From: Xanthobacteraceae bacterium
GTDB lineage: Bacteria; Pseudomonadota; Alphaproteobacteria; Rhizobiales; Xanthobacteraceae
Direction: 5' to 3'
DNA: 55,530 nucleotides
Assembly (NCBI GenBank): GCA_030037895.1
Contig: JASHPW010000009.1
Span: forward strand, 1 to 55,530
Shown here: positions 1 through 8,801 of the stretch, piece by piece
Layout of the letters: each line of letters opens with the position of its first letter
Numbering within the stretch: the stretch's first letter is position 1
Notes under the pieces: generated by a model
The model's input: only the letters and a program-made list of their open reading frames with translations
The model's database searches: none
What the model was told of the DNA's origin: nothing
Translations under genes and position numbers: made by a program

Positions 1-90
1 AGGCCAGCGAAAGAGGCCGCGCCGGTACCGCCCGATTCCATGCCGGCATGATGCCTAACGGCTGAGCAACCGCGTCAGTTCGCGTCGGTT
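1..90. other. Window-edge stretch with no assignable gene
   Basis: This short stretch lies downstream of the methyltransferase stop. It may hold the end or start of a neighbouring gene cut by the window edge, but neither strand gives enough sequence to recognise one. Confidence 0.3.
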
Positions 91-861
91 TCAGTGCCCG
101 GCCAGGGGCAGTACGGCACCGCCGCGCAACACGGCTTCCGCTTCCGCGGTCGGCCGCCCGGCGGCATCGGCGAGTACGAGGCCGGGCAACAGCGACAGCG
201 GCGCGCGGCTTTCCTTGACCGCGCGGACGAGCACGCGAATCGCCGGCGTGCCCGGCTTGGGGTGAACCGGCAAGAGGGCGATCGCGCCGAAACCGGGCGC
301 CAGCGCCGCCAGCGCCGCGTCAAGACCGTCCGCGCGCCAAATCAGCGTGATGACGCCTCGCGGGCGAAGGAGCCGAGCCGCCGTCGCCGCCCATCGACCG
401 AGCGTCTCCTGCGTGGCGGCGTGCGCCAGGCGCCGGCCGCGAACGGGCGAGGCCTGTTGTCGCGAGGGATTGAAGGGCGGATTCATCAACACGTGATCCG
501 CCAATCCCGGCTTGAGCCCCGCGGCGGCGAACGCGGCGCGCGGCGCCGCAACGTCGAGGCAATCGGCGCGCACCCGCTCGGCGAGACCGTTGCGCGCGGC
601 ATTTTCGTGGGCGAGCCCCGTCAGCGCCGGATCGATCTCGACCAAGGTGACGCGGAGGCCCTCGACGCGGCGGGCAAGCGCCAGTCCGGCGGCGCCGACC
701 CCGGCGCCGAGATCGACCGCATGCTCGCCGGCGCGGGCGGAACTCGCCGCCGCGAGCAAGACGGCGTCATGGCCGACGCGATGGCCGCTGCGCGGCTGGC
801 GCAGCAGGAGCCGGCCGCCGAGGATGGCGTCCTCACTCACCTGCCCCCGTTCAGCGGACAT
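91..861 (-). CDS. Small-domain SAM methyltransferase (TrmN6/YfiC-like)
   Basis: A predicted S-adenosylmethionine-dependent methyltransferase of 256 aa. The N-terminal third has a degenerate SAM-binding loop (VDLGAGVGAAGLAL), then an acidic beta-2 end (LVEIDP), and the family's NPPF catalytic motif appears as MNPPFNP. This motif set is typical of N6-adenine methyltransferases acting on RNA, such as TrmN6, which modifies A37 of tRNA1(Val). The substrate here is inferred, not shown. The frame stays open upstream to 924, but I chose the ATG at 861 because it overlaps the DUF2007 gene by only 11 bases, as expected in a coupled operon. It is the last gene of the leftward GT2-DUF2007-methyltransferase cluster. 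Confidence 0.75.
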   Translation of the reverse strand: MSAERGQVSEDAILGGRLLLRQPRSGHRVGHDAVLLAAASSARAGEHAVDLGAGVGAAGLALARRVEGLRVTLVEIDPALTGLAHENAARNGLAERVRADCLDVAAPRAAFAAAGLKPGLADHVLMNPPFNPSRQQASPVRGRRLAHAATQETLGRWAATAARLLRPRGVITLIWRADGLDAALAALAPGFGAIALLPVHPKPGTPAIRVLVRAVKESRAPLSLLPGLVLADAAGRPTAEAEAVLRGGAVLPLAGH

Positions 862-1081
862 CGCGGCGAAGCTCGTTGCCGAAGCCGGCATCCTCGAGCA
901 ATCGTCGTGCGGCCTCGAACTCATCCCCGCGGACCAGAACGCGGCGCGGGAAAATGCCGATCGAGCCCTCGAGCACGCTCATGTTCTGATCGACCACCAT
1001 GTGATCGATCTCGGCGCCCTTGAGCAGCGCCTCGACCGCCGAGATCAGCACCGCATCGTTGGTGCGGAGAATTTCGCGCAT
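851..1081 (-). CDS. DUF2007 domain protein
   Basis: A 76-aa protein that fits the DUF2007 family (putative signal-transducing protein) along its whole length. It begins MREILRTNDAVLISAVEALL and contains the family-like segment IDHMVVDQNMSVLEG followed by RRVLVRGDEFEAARRLL. The function of the family is not established. The ATG at 1081 is two bases from the stop of the upstream glycosyltransferase, and the gene's end overlaps the start of the methyltransferase, so the three genes are probably co-transcribed leftward. A longer frame to 1381 exists but is only a shadow of the glycosyltransferase. Confidence 0.85.
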   Translation of the reverse strand: MREILRTNDAVLISAVEALLKGAEIDHMVVDQNMSVLEGSIGIFPRRVLVRGDEFEAARRLLEDAGFGNELRRDVR

Positions 1082-1083
1082 AT

Positions 1084-2061
1084 TCAGCTCCGGCGCCGTT
1101 CTTCGCCCGGCGCGCGCAAGGCGAGATAGGCGAGAAGCTTGAGCTCGCGCCGGCCGCGCGTGACGGTGTCGAGGATCAAGCCGCAGACGATCGACAGGAA
1201 GGCGAGCAGCATCAAGCCGGTGGACAGCACCGCAGTCGGCAGGCGCGGGACCAGACCTTCCTGCACATAGGTGATCAAGATCGGGATCGCCAAGCCGAGC
1301 GAGATGAGGGCAAGCGCGAAGCCGACCGAGCCGAAGAACGACAGCGGCCGCTCGGCGCGGTAGAGCTTGAACACCGTCCACAGGATGCGGAAGCCGTCGC
1401 TCCAGGTCGAGAGCTTCGAGGCCGACCCGCTCGGCCGCGGGTAGTAGGGCGTCGCGACTTCGTCGACCGGCAATTCAAGCTCGAGCGCGTGAATGGTCAG
1501 TTCGGTCTCGATCTCGAAACCGCCGGAAAGAATCGGGAACGACTTCACGAATCGGCGCGACAACGCCCGATAGCCGGACAGGGTGTCGGTGAAAGCGCGC
1601 CCAAACATGTGAGCGACGAAACCGGTGAGGAGCCGATTGCCGGCGCGATGGCCGGACCGATAAGCCGCCGCCTCGCGATCGACGCGGACGGCGACCACCA
1701 TGTCGAGCCGCTCCCCGACGAGCTTGGCGACCATCGCCGGAGCGCTCGGTGCATCGTAGGTCGCGTCGCCGTCGACCAGCACGTAGACGTCCGCTTCGAC
1801 GTCATTGAACATTCTCCGCACCACGTGACCCTTGCCCTGATAGGTCTCGCGGCGGACGACGGCACCCGCCTTGTTCGCGGCTGCGGCCGTGCCGTCGGTG
1901 GAATTGTTGTCGTAGACGTAGACGGCCGCTTCCGGCAGCGCCGCGCGGAAGTCGGCGACGACCGCGGTGATGGTGCGCTCTTCGTTGTAGCACGGCACCA
2001 GAACCGCGATCTCCAGTCGAGTTGCGGTTGCATTTCCGGCAAATCGTTCGTCGCTTGACAT
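1084..2061 (-). CDS. Family 2 glycosyltransferase, membrane-anchored
   Basis: A 325-aa inner-membrane glycosyltransferase of the dolichyl/polyprenyl-phosphate sugar transferase type. The GT-A domain opens with VLVPCYNEERTI (about residues 20-31), followed by the nucleotide-binding DNNSTDGT (about 50) and the metal-binding LVDGDATYD (about 95). Two C-terminal hydrophobic segments (about 245-270 and 283-302) should anchor it. The likely reaction is transfer of a sugar from a nucleotide sugar to polyprenyl phosphate; donor and acceptor cannot be read from the sequence. I chose the ATG at 2061 because AGGAGC sits directly upstream; the frame extends further without a better start. It diverges from the polyprenyl diphosphate synthase gene. 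Confidence 0.85.
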   Translation of the reverse strand: MSSDERFAGNATATRLEIAVLVPCYNEERTITAVVADFRAALPEAAVYVYDNNSTDGTAAAANKAGAVVRRETYQGKGHVVRRMFNDVEADVYVLVDGDATYDAPSAPAMVAKLVGERLDMVVAVRVDREAAAYRSGHRAGNRLLTGFVAHMFGRAFTDTLSGYRALSRRFVKSFPILSGGFEIETELTIHALELELPVDEVATPYYPRPSGSASKLSTWSDGFRILWTVFKLYRAERPLSFFGSVGFALALISLGLAIPILITYVQEGLVPRLPTAVLSTGLMLLAFLSIVCGLILDTVTRGRRELKLLAYLALRAPGEERRRS

Positions 2062-2102
2062 TGCTCCTCGCAGCCGCCACGTCGATGACACGATCCGCCG
2101 CC

Positions 2103-2160
2103 GGCCATTGCAAGGAGCGAGGCGACGAAGCAATCCAGGCCGGATTGCTTCGGTTCGCAG
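2103..2160. repeat. Palindromic intergenic repeat
   Basis: This segment contains a perfect 11-bp stem, CGAAGCAATCC (2126-2136) and GGATTGCTTCG (2142-2152), around a 5-base loop. It is preceded by a conserved-looking arm, GGCCATTGCAAGGAGCGA. It resembles the attgcgaggagcgaagcgacgaagcaatcc-type interspersed repeats recalled from related genomes. It lies between the divergent GT2 and ispB-like genes, so it could also affect their promoters. Confidence 0.6.
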
Positions 2161-2229
2161 GCGACGAGCCGGCAGACTTGCGGCCTCAGCATAGCGTTTC
2201 TATGCTTGCGCGTCCTCCCGGAGAAAGCT

Positions 2230-3240
2230 GTGGCCGTCGTTGTCCCGTTCGAAAGTCCGCATGAGCCGTCGATCGATCCCCTGGTCGACCTCGTCGCCGC
2301 CGACATGGAACGCGTCAACGGTGCCATTCTCGCGCGCACCGCGTCCGAGGTGGCGATGATCCCGGAGGTGGCCAACCACCTCATCAGCTCCGGCGGCAAG
2401 CGGCTGCGGCCGATGCTCACGCTCGCGTTGGCGCGGCTCACCGACTACGCCGGCGACGGTCATATCAAGCTCGCGGCGGCGGTCGAATTCATGCACACGG
2501 CGACGCTCCTGCACGACGACGTGGTCGACGAGAGTGAATTGCGGCGCGGGCGGCTCGCGGCCCGTATGCTGTGGGGCAACGAGGCGAGCGTGCTGGTCGG
2601 CGATTTCCTGCTCGGCCGGGCCTTCAAGATGATGGTCGAGGTCGGCAACCTCAAGGCGCTCGAAATTCTCTCTTCGGCCGCCGCCGTGATCGCCGAGGGC
2701 GAAGTCATGCAGCTTAACGCCGCCAAGAACACCGCGACTACGGAGGACGAATATATCGCAGTCATCCGCGCCAAGACCGCGGAACTGTTCGCCGCAGCCT
2801 GCGAAGTCGGACCGGCGCTCTCTTCGCGGCCGAAGGCCGAACAGGCAGCCTGCCGGTCGTTCGGGATGAACCTCGGCATCACCTTCCAGCTCGTCGACGA
2901 CGTGCTCGATTACGGTGGCGCGGCGGCCAAGCTCGGCAAAAACATCGGCGACGATTTCCGCGAAGGCAAGATCACGCTGCCGGTCGTGCTTGCCTTCCGC
3001 CGCGGCGGCGACGTCGAGCGCGACTTCTGGCGGCGCACCCTGGAACGCGGCGAGACGACCGAGGCCGACCTCGAGCACGCCATCGGCCTCATGATCAAGC
3101 ACCGCGCGCTCGAGGACACGATCGGGCGCGCGCAGCATTACGGCGCCATCGCCCGCGACGCGCTCGCTTTGTTCCCCGACTCGCGGATGAAAACCGCGCT
3201 CGCCGAGACGGTCGATTTCTGCATCGCGCGGACCTACTAA
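2230..3240 (+). CDS. ispB: Polyprenyl (octaprenyl/decaprenyl-type) diphosphate synthase
   Basis: A trans-isoprenyl diphosphate synthase of 336 aa that elongates farnesyl diphosphate with isopentenyl diphosphate to make the ubiquinone side chain. The first Asp-rich motif is HDDVVDES (about residues 95-102), preceded by the GGKRLRP substrate motif. The second Asp-rich motif is QLVDDVLDYGG. The chain length (C40 or C50) cannot be read directly; alphaproteobacteria commonly use decaprenyl. I start it at the GTG at 2230 because GGAGAA lies six bases upstream. An upstream TTG at 2206 in the same frame has no such signal. It converges with ispE, and the two stops overlap by four bases. Confidence 0.9.
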   Translation: MAVVVPFESPHEPSIDPLVDLVAADMERVNGAILARTASEVAMIPEVANHLISSGGKRLRPMLTLALARLTDYAGDGHIKLAAAVEFMHTATLLHDDVVDESELRRGRLAARMLWGNEASVLVGDFLLGRAFKMMVEVGNLKALEILSSAAAVIAEGEVMQLNAAKNTATTEDEYIAVIRAKTAELFAAACEVGPALSSRPKAEQAACRSFGMNLGITFQLVDDVLDYGGAAAKLGKNIGDDFREGKITLPVVLAFRRGGDVERDFWRRTLERGETTEADLEHAIGLMIKHRALEDTIGRAQHYGAIARDALALFPDSRMKTALAETVDFCIARTY

Positions 3241-4115
3241 CCGTCGCCGAGCGTACTCGCCTTCATCCACCAATGCGGATATTCGACGCGTAAAAGCCGG
3301 GCCGCTTTCCGCGCCGCGGCCGCCGAGGCAAAGAGGCCGAAGCAGGTCGGACCCGAGCCGGACATACGGGCAAGGCCGCAACCGGGCAGCGCGCGCAGCG
3401 CCGCGAGCACCGCGGCGATGCCCGGCGCCAACGCGATCGCGGCGCTTTCAAGATCGTTCGGCTGCGCGGTCAGGAGACGCAAGACATCCTCGTAGCGCGT
3501 TGCTTTCGTCACCGCCGAAAGGTCGAACGCAACGGCAGGCCCGCTTGCCTTCGTCCAACCGGCAAAGACGTCCTTGGTCGCCAGCGCGGCGCCTGGGTTG
3601 ACCAGCACCGCCGGCAGCATCGGCAAAGCGAGCGGCGCGGAAAGCTTTTCGCCGATGCCCTGCATCAGCCGGGGCCGGGGATCGAGGCAGACCGGCACAT
3701 CAGCGCCGGTCGCGCGCGCCGCCGCATAGAGACGCTGATCGTCCCGCGCCAGATCGTTGGCCCGGGCGAGGAGACGCAGCGCCGCCGCCGCGTCGGCCGA
3801 GCCGCCGCCGATCCCGGCGGCGACCGGCAGCCGCTTGTCGAGAACGAACGCCCCCAAAGCGACGCCGGGAATACGTTGCGCCAGCGCATGCGCCGCCTTG
3901 CGCACGAGATTGTCGGCGCCCTCGCCCGCTTGCGCCGCGTTCGGTCCGCGCAATGTAAGGGCAAGCTCGCCGCCCGGCGTAAAAGTCAGCCGGTCGCCGA
4001 ACTCGGCGAACGCGACCAGGCTTTCGATCTCGTGATAACCGTCGCCGCGGCGACCGAGGACACGCAGCGTCAGATTGACTTTTGCTGGCGCGTTTTCGAC
4101 CAGTGCAACGGGCAA
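3237..4115 (-). CDS. ispE: 4-diphosphocytidyl-2-C-methyl-D-erythritol kinase
   Basis: A GHMP kinase of 292 aa in the non-mevalonate isoprenoid pathway; it phosphorylates the 2-hydroxyl of CDP-methylerythritol. The N-terminus APAKVNLTLRVLGRRGDGYH is characteristic of IspE, and the ATP-binding glycine loop is PVAAGIGGGSADAAAALR (about residues 95-112). A C-terminal GHMP motif is seen at RMSGSGPTCFGLF. The start is a TTG at 4115: AAGGAGCGTCC lies immediately upstream and includes the stop codon of the TPR gene, which suggests translational coupling. It supplies precursors used by the convergent polyprenyl diphosphate synthase. Confidence 0.93.
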   Translation of the reverse strand: MPVALVENAPAKVNLTLRVLGRRGDGYHEIESLVAFAEFGDRLTFTPGGELALTLRGPNAAQAGEGADNLVRKAAHALAQRIPGVALGAFVLDKRLPVAAGIGGGSADAAAALRLLARANDLARDDQRLYAAARATGADVPVCLDPRPRLMQGIGEKLSAPLALPMLPAVLVNPGAALATKDVFAGWTKASGPAVAFDLSAVTKATRYEDVLRLLTAQPNDLESAAIALAPGIAAVLAALRALPGCGLARMSGSGPTCFGLFASAAAARKAARLLRVEYPHWWMKASTLGDG

Positions 4116-4124
4116 GGACGCTCC

Positions 4125-5873
4125 TTACCCGCCGCTGCCGACCTTCTTCGTCTTGGCGGCGGCCGCCGCCGCCGAAGACGTGTCATCGGGCAATCCGTCT
4201 TTGAGCTTTTCCTCGATCTTGGTCAGGTCTTCCTGTTCCGGATTGAAGTCCTTGGCGTGCGACCATTGGAAATGCGCCTCGAGCACCCGGCCGACTCGCC
4301 AATAGGCGTCGCCGAGGTGATCGTTGATGGTCGGATCGTCGGGCTTAAGCTCGACGGCGCGCTCGAGGTTCTTCACCGCCTCATCGTAATTGCCGATGCG
4401 GTAATAGGCCCAGCCGAGCGAGTCGACGATGTAGCCGTCGTCCGGCCGCTGCTCGACGGCGCGGCGGATCATGTTCATGCCTTCGTCGAGATGGGTACCC
4501 TGGTCGATCCAGGAATAGCCGAGGTAATTGAGCACGAGCGGTTGGTCGGGATAAAGCTCGAGCGCCTTCTTCAGATCGGCTTCGGCGTTCGGCCATTGAT
4601 GCGAGCGCTCATAGCAAATGCCGCGGAAGTAAAACATCACCCAGTTCGCCTTTTCCGGCTCGGGCACCGTGGCGATCGCCTTGCCGTAGACGTCGGCGCA
4701 TTCGGCAAATTCCTTGCGTCCGCGCAGGACGTTGCCGAGCGCCATGATCGCTTCGGTGTCCTTCGGACGTTCGGCGATGAGATGCTCGAGCCGCTTCTTG
4801 GCTTCGTCGCTGCGGTCGAGCGAATCGAGATCGGCGGCGACCTGAATCTCGGCGTTGCGCCGCAGCGGCGACGACGGCGGAATCCGGTCGTAGATCTTGA
4901 TCGCAAGGTCGGGCTTTTTGAGCGTTTCGTAGAGGTCGGCGAGCGACAGCAGCGCCATCGAGTGTGACGGGTCGAGATAAAGCGCAAGCTGCAGATAGAT
5001 CAGGGCCAAATCTTCGCCGCCGCGGCGTCCGATCGAGGCGCCGAGCCCGTACAGCGCCTCGGCGGCGCCGGACTGCGGAGAATCGGCGAGCGCCGGCAGC
5101 TTCTCGCCCGCGGCGACATCCTTCATCTCCTCGACGATCAGCGGATGATCGGGCACCGCCTTGGCGAACTCCTGATAGACGTTCAGCGCATCGTCCTTGC
5201 CGCCGTTGCGCGACAGAAAGCGGCCGTAAGCCTCAACCGTGCGCAATGCCGTCGGGTCGGCCTTGTAAGCGCGCTCGTAGCGCTTGCCGGCCTCCTTTTT
5301 GTTGGCGGCGAGATCGAGGATGAGGCCGGCATGCAGATCCTTGAAGATGGCGTACCAATCCGGGCCGGCGAGCCGGTCCAGGGTGTCGATCGCGGCGCGG
5401 GTATCGCCGGCGCCGTCGAGCGCCCACGCCGAAAGGAGCGTCGCCGTGAGATCGGTGACCGGACCGCGCACCGATTGCGCGAAGTCCTGCCGAGCGAGCC
5501 CATATTGCCTCTGCTTGAGCGCCCGCACGCCGATCACGAGCCGCGCGATGCGGTCGGTGCGATCGATCTGGACCAGTCTGTCGGCGAGCTTGGCGGCCTC
5601 CTCGATATCGCCCTCGTTCAAAAAGGAGAGAAAGGTGCGGCCAAGCACCTCGGCGTTGCGCGGATCGGCCTTAAGGACATTGAGGTAATAGACGGCGGCG
5701 GTAGCGGAATCGCGCTCCATGCCGGCATGCCGGGCGGCCAGGTAGCTGCCGGCAACGCTTGCGTGAACGAGATCCTGCGGCGCCGGCGCCGGGGCGGCGA
5801 GCGCCGACGGCAAGCCCAAGATGACGGCGGCGCCAACGGCGGCGGCGTGCCGGGACAGCAGCAAATGAGTCAC
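4125..5873 (-). CDS. Exported tetratricopeptide-repeat protein
   Basis: A 582-aa protein with an N-terminal signal peptide (hydrophobic core AAAVGAAVILGLPSALA) and TPR helices over most of its length, for example GWAYYRIGNYDEAVKNLERA and LGDAYWRVGRVLEAHFQWSH near the C-terminus. TPR arrays mediate protein-protein contacts; a specific role is not visible. The start is the GTG at 5873, which has AAGGAGATATC upstream and gives a proper signal peptide; the ATG 99 bases further upstream would bury the signal. It is followed nine bases later by ispE, probably in one transcript, an arrangement I recall from other Rhizobiales. The C-terminus is Lys/Ala-rich and low in complexity. Confidence 0.85.
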   Translation of the reverse strand: MTHLLLSRHAAAVGAAVILGLPSALAAPAPAPQDLVHASVAGSYLAARHAGMERDSATAAVYYLNVLKADPRNAEVLGRTFLSFLNEGDIEEAAKLADRLVQIDRTDRIARLVIGVRALKQRQYGLARQDFAQSVRGPVTDLTATLLSAWALDGAGDTRAAIDTLDRLAGPDWYAIFKDLHAGLILDLAANKKEAGKRYERAYKADPTALRTVEAYGRFLSRNGGKDDALNVYQEFAKAVPDHPLIVEEMKDVAAGEKLPALADSPQSGAAEALYGLGASIGRRGGEDLALIYLQLALYLDPSHSMALLSLADLYETLKKPDLAIKIYDRIPPSSPLRRNAEIQVAADLDSLDRSDEAKKRLEHLIAERPKDTEAIMALGNVLRGRKEFAECADVYGKAIATVPEPEKANWVMFYFRGICYERSHQWPNAEADLKKALELYPDQPLVLNYLGYSWIDQGTHLDEGMNMIRRAVEQRPDDGYIVDSLGWAYYRIGNYDEAVKNLERAVELKPDDPTINDHLGDAYWRVGRVLEAHFQWSHAKDFNPEQEDLTKIEEKLKDGLPDDTSSAAAAAAKTKKVGSGG

Positions 5874-6168
5874 GATATCTCCTTGGCAAACCGGGAATCG
5901 GGCGCCGAAAGCCGCGGCGAGAATGGACTTTTTGCCCTGCGCCCGCAAGGACGCCCGGACGCCACCCCGCAAATGTCACGAGATTCCGCGCATCCGAATC
6001 GATGCGATAGGCCGGTTCCCGGATGCAAGCCAGTTTCCGTACGACCGTAATGACCACTCATGCTTTTAGTCCGTAACGGCGGCAAAATCGCGGCGGCGGG
6101 CGCGGCTTTTTCGTGCCGCTCCGAGACCGAGGAGGGCCGTGCCGCTCTCACTCACATATCGCGCTCAC
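5874..6168. other. Intergenic stretch between ETF-QO and TPR genes
   Basis: About 295 bases with no convincing gene. It should hold the promoter of the leftward TPR-ispE operon. A 13-bp direct repeat (CTCACTCACATAT) occurs at 6147-6159 and again at 6164-6176, where it covers the stop region of the ETF-QO gene. Confidence 0.6.
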
Positions 6169-7821
6169 TCACATATTCGGATAATTCGGCCCGCCGCCGC
6201 CTTCCGGCGGCGCCCAGGTAATGTTGCGATTCGGGTCCTTGATGTCGCACGTCTTGCAGTGGACGCAATTCTGCGCGTTGATCACGAAGCGCGGCTGGCC
6301 CGCCTCCTCGACCCATTCATAGACGCCGGCCGGGCAATAGCGCGCCGACGGCCCAGCGTAAACGTCGTGCTCGGAGGATTTTTGCAGGGCGCCGTCGCGC
6401 ACGAGGAGATGCGGCGGCTGATCCTCCTCGTGATTGGTGTTGGAGAGATAGACCGAGGAGAGCCGGTCGAAGGTGAGCTTGCCGTCCGGCTTCGGATAGA
6501 CGATGGGCCGGCATTTCGCCGCCGGCTTCAGCGTCGCCCAATCCGGCTTGCCGTGGCCGAGCGTGCCGAGGAGCGAGAAGCCGAGCGTGTTGGTCCACAT
6601 ATCGAGCGCGCCAGCGGCGACGCCGGCGCGCGTGCCGAGCTTCGACCACAACGGCTTGGCATTGCGCACCCGCCAGAGGTCGCGCCCGATCGGGGAGGCG
6701 CGCCACGCCGCGTCATAGTCGGCAAGCTCGTCATGCGCGCGTCCGGCCGCAAGCGCGGCGGCGACGCGCTCGGCGGCGATCATGCCGGAGAGCATCGCGT
6801 TGTGGCTCCCTTTGATGCGCGGCACGTTCATGAAGCCGGCCGCGCAGCCGATCAGCGCGCCGCCGGGAAAGACGAGCTTCGGCACCGACTGCCAGCCGCC
6901 TTCGGTCAAGGCGCGCGCGCCGTAGCAAATCCGCTTGCCGCCGGCGAAAGTGTCGCGGATGAGAGGATGCGTCTTGAAGCGCTGGAACTCCTCGAACGGC
7001 GACAGATAAGGATTCGCGTAATTGAGGTGAACGACGAAGCCGACCGCCACGAGATTGTCGGCAAAATGATAAAGGAACGAGCCGCCGCCGGTGCGGTTGT
7101 CGAGCGGCCAACCCATGGTGTGCTGGACAAGGCCGCTGCGGAATTTCCCCGGCGCGACCTGCCACAACTCCTTCAAGCCGAGGCCGAATTTCTGCGGCTG
7201 CCGGTTCCGCGCGAGGCCGAAACGCTCGATCAGCACCTTGGCGAGGCTGCCGCGCGCGCCCTCGGCGAGCAGGGTGTACTTGGCGCGCAGATCCATGCCG
7301 CGGGCGAAGCTCGCCTTGCGGTGCCCGTCCTTGGCGACGCCCATGTCGCCGGTGGCGACGCCGGCAACGGCGTCGTTCTCGAACATCACCTCGGCGGCGG
7401 CGAAGCCCGGATAGATCTCGACGCCGAGTTTTTCCGCCTTCTGCGCCAGATAGCGGCAGACGTCGCCGAGCGAGACGATGAAATTGCCGTGATTGCCCAT
7501 GAGCGGCGGCATCAGCAGGTTCGGCAGCCGCAGCGCGCCGGAAGACCCGAGCACATAGAAGCGATCGGCGCTGACCGCGGTGCGCGGCGGCGCGTCCTCG
7601 CCGCGCCATTCCGGGACGAGGCGGTCAAGCGCGATCGGATCGATCACCGCGCCGGAGAGGATATGGGCGCCGACCTCGGAGCCCTTCTCCACCACCACCA
7701 CGGATGTTTGCGGCGCCACCTGCTTGAGTCTTATCGCGGCGGCGAGCCCGGCCGGCCCGGCGCCGACGATGACCACGTCGAACTCCATCGCCTCGCGGGC
7801 GGGAAGGTCCGCCGCGTTCAT
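6169..7821 (-). CDS. Electron transfer flavoprotein-ubiquinone oxidoreductase
   Basis: A membrane-associated FAD and 4Fe-4S enzyme of 550 aa that passes electrons from ETF (reduced by acyl-CoA and other dehydrogenases) to ubiquinone. The FAD Rossmann motif VVIVGAGPAGLAAAIRL lies at about residues 16-32. The cluster cysteines are YCPAG (about 496) and CVHCKTC (519-525), followed by the family's C-terminal WAPPEGGGGPNYPNM. The length matches the family. The ATG at 7821 has GGAG six bases upstream. Its electron input could include the acyl-CoA dehydrogenases at 44-47 kb, though no ETF genes are in this window. A second in-frame ATG (MEFDVV) is a less likely start. Confidence 0.95.
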   Translation of the reverse strand: MNAADLPAREAMEFDVVIVGAGPAGLAAAIRLKQVAPQTSVVVVEKGSEVGAHILSGAVIDPIALDRLVPEWRGEDAPPRTAVSADRFYVLGSSGALRLPNLLMPPLMGNHGNFIVSLGDVCRYLAQKAEKLGVEIYPGFAAAEVMFENDAVAGVATGDMGVAKDGHRKASFARGMDLRAKYTLLAEGARGSLAKVLIERFGLARNRQPQKFGLGLKELWQVAPGKFRSGLVQHTMGWPLDNRTGGGSFLYHFADNLVAVGFVVHLNYANPYLSPFEEFQRFKTHPLIRDTFAGGKRICYGARALTEGGWQSVPKLVFPGGALIGCAAGFMNVPRIKGSHNAMLSGMIAAERVAAALAAGRAHDELADYDAAWRASPIGRDLWRVRNAKPLWSKLGTRAGVAAGALDMWTNTLGFSLLGTLGHGKPDWATLKPAAKCRPIVYPKPDGKLTFDRLSSVYLSNTNHEEDQPPHLLVRDGALQKSSEHDVYAGPSARYCPAGVYEWVEEAGQPRFVINAQNCVHCKTCDIKDPNRNITWAPPEGGGGPNYPNM

Positions 7822-7907
7822 GGCCCGCTCCGTCGTGCGCGCGAACGGTTTTCCATGTTTTCATCCCTCGCATAGACTCGCGTCATCGTCCATAAATCCC
7901 CTCAGCC

Positions 7908-8801
7908 ATGCCTCCCGCAGCCAAAGCCGCACGCGAGCTGATCGCCTTTTACCTCGACGCCGGGGTCGACGCACTTCTCGACGAGGAGCCGATCGACCGC
8001 TTCGCGGACGAAACAAAAGTCGTGTCTTCCCCTGAAGGAAGGATGCCGGCGAGCGAAGCTCGCCGGGGAGGACGTGAAACCTTGTCGACTTCGCCGGGGC
8101 ACAGGCCTCCCTCCTCGTCCCTCCCCCGCAAGGGTGGAGCAAGAGGCATCGTCGGCACCGATGGTGCAAGCATCACCTCACCTGCGCCGCCGCCCTCGCC
8201 CGAGGCCGCGATCATGGCGGCGCGCGAGGCCGCCGGAAGCGCGAAAAATCTCGACGAGCTGCGGACGCTCATGGAGAATTTCGCGGGCTGCACGCTGCGC
8301 GCGACGGCGACGCAGCTCGTTTTCGCCGACGGCAATCCCAAGGCGCGCGTGATGTTCGTCGGCGAGGCGCCGGGGCGCGACGAAGACCTCGCCGGTCTTC
8401 CGTTCGTCGGCCGCTCGGGAAAGCTGCTCGACCGCATGATGGCGGCGATCGGGCTTGACCGCACGCAGGCGTATATCGCCAACGTCGTGCCGTGGCGGCC
8501 GCCGGGCAATCGCACGCCGACGCCGCAGGAAACCGCCATTTGTCTCCCCTTCATCCGCCGCCAGATCGAGCTTGTCGATCCGGACATCCTCGTCTGCCTC
8601 GGACAACCGTCGACGCAGACGCTGCTCGAGACCAAGGAAGGAATCACGAAAACGCGCGGACGCTGGTTCAAATACCACACCGGCCGCCGCGAGATCCGCG
8701 CGCTGGCGACTTATCATCCCGCCTTCCTGCTGCGCAGCCCGCTGCAGAAGCGCCTCGCCTGGCGCGATTTCCTGGCGCTGAAGAAGGCGCTGGCTCAGTA
8801 A
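7908..8801 (+). CDS. Family 4 uracil-DNA glycosylase with a low-complexity insert
   Basis: A 297-aa DNA repair enzyme that removes uracil from DNA. The catalytic-type motif [20 protein letters not shown] starts near residue 150; [14 protein letters not shown] and the C-terminal [10 protein letters not shown] follow. Of the four cysteines that bind the cluster in archetypal family 4 enzymes, I see one in the first pair (FAGCTL) plus AICLPF and LVCLG, so the first CxxC is degenerate; I recall this as common in alphaproteobacterial members. Residues about 40-90 are a Ser/Pro/Gly-rich linker encoded by a palindromic repeat element inserted in frame. The gene diverges from ETF-QO with an 86-base gap. 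Confidence 0.88.
   Translation: MPPAAKAARELIAFYLDAGVDALLDEEPIDRFADETKVVSSPEGRMPASEARRGGRETLSTSPGHRPPSSSLPRKGGARGIVGTDGASITSPAPPPSPEAAIMAAREAAGSAKNLDELRTLMENFAGCTLRATATQLVFADGNPKARVMFVGEAPGRDEDLAGLPFVGRSGKLLDRMMAAIGLDRTQAYIANVVPWRPPGNRTPTPQETAICLPFIRRQIELVDPDILVCLGQPSTQTLLETKEGITKTRGRWFKYHTGRREIRALATYHPAFLLRSPLQKRLAWRDFLALKKALAQ
8029..8155. repeat. Palindromic repeat element inside the uracil-DNA glycosylase gene
   Basis: The element starts with a perfect 9-bp hairpin, CCGGCGAGC (8046-8054) and GCTCGCCGG (8058-8066), around GAA. It continues into a second arm containing CCTCC, then CTCCCCCGCAAGGG, then GGAG (8117-8139). The second arm resembles the intergenic segment at 40571-40613 on the opposite strand. 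The reading frame of the glycosylase runs through it without a stop, adding about 45-50 residues to the linker before the catalytic domain. Confidence 0.6.
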
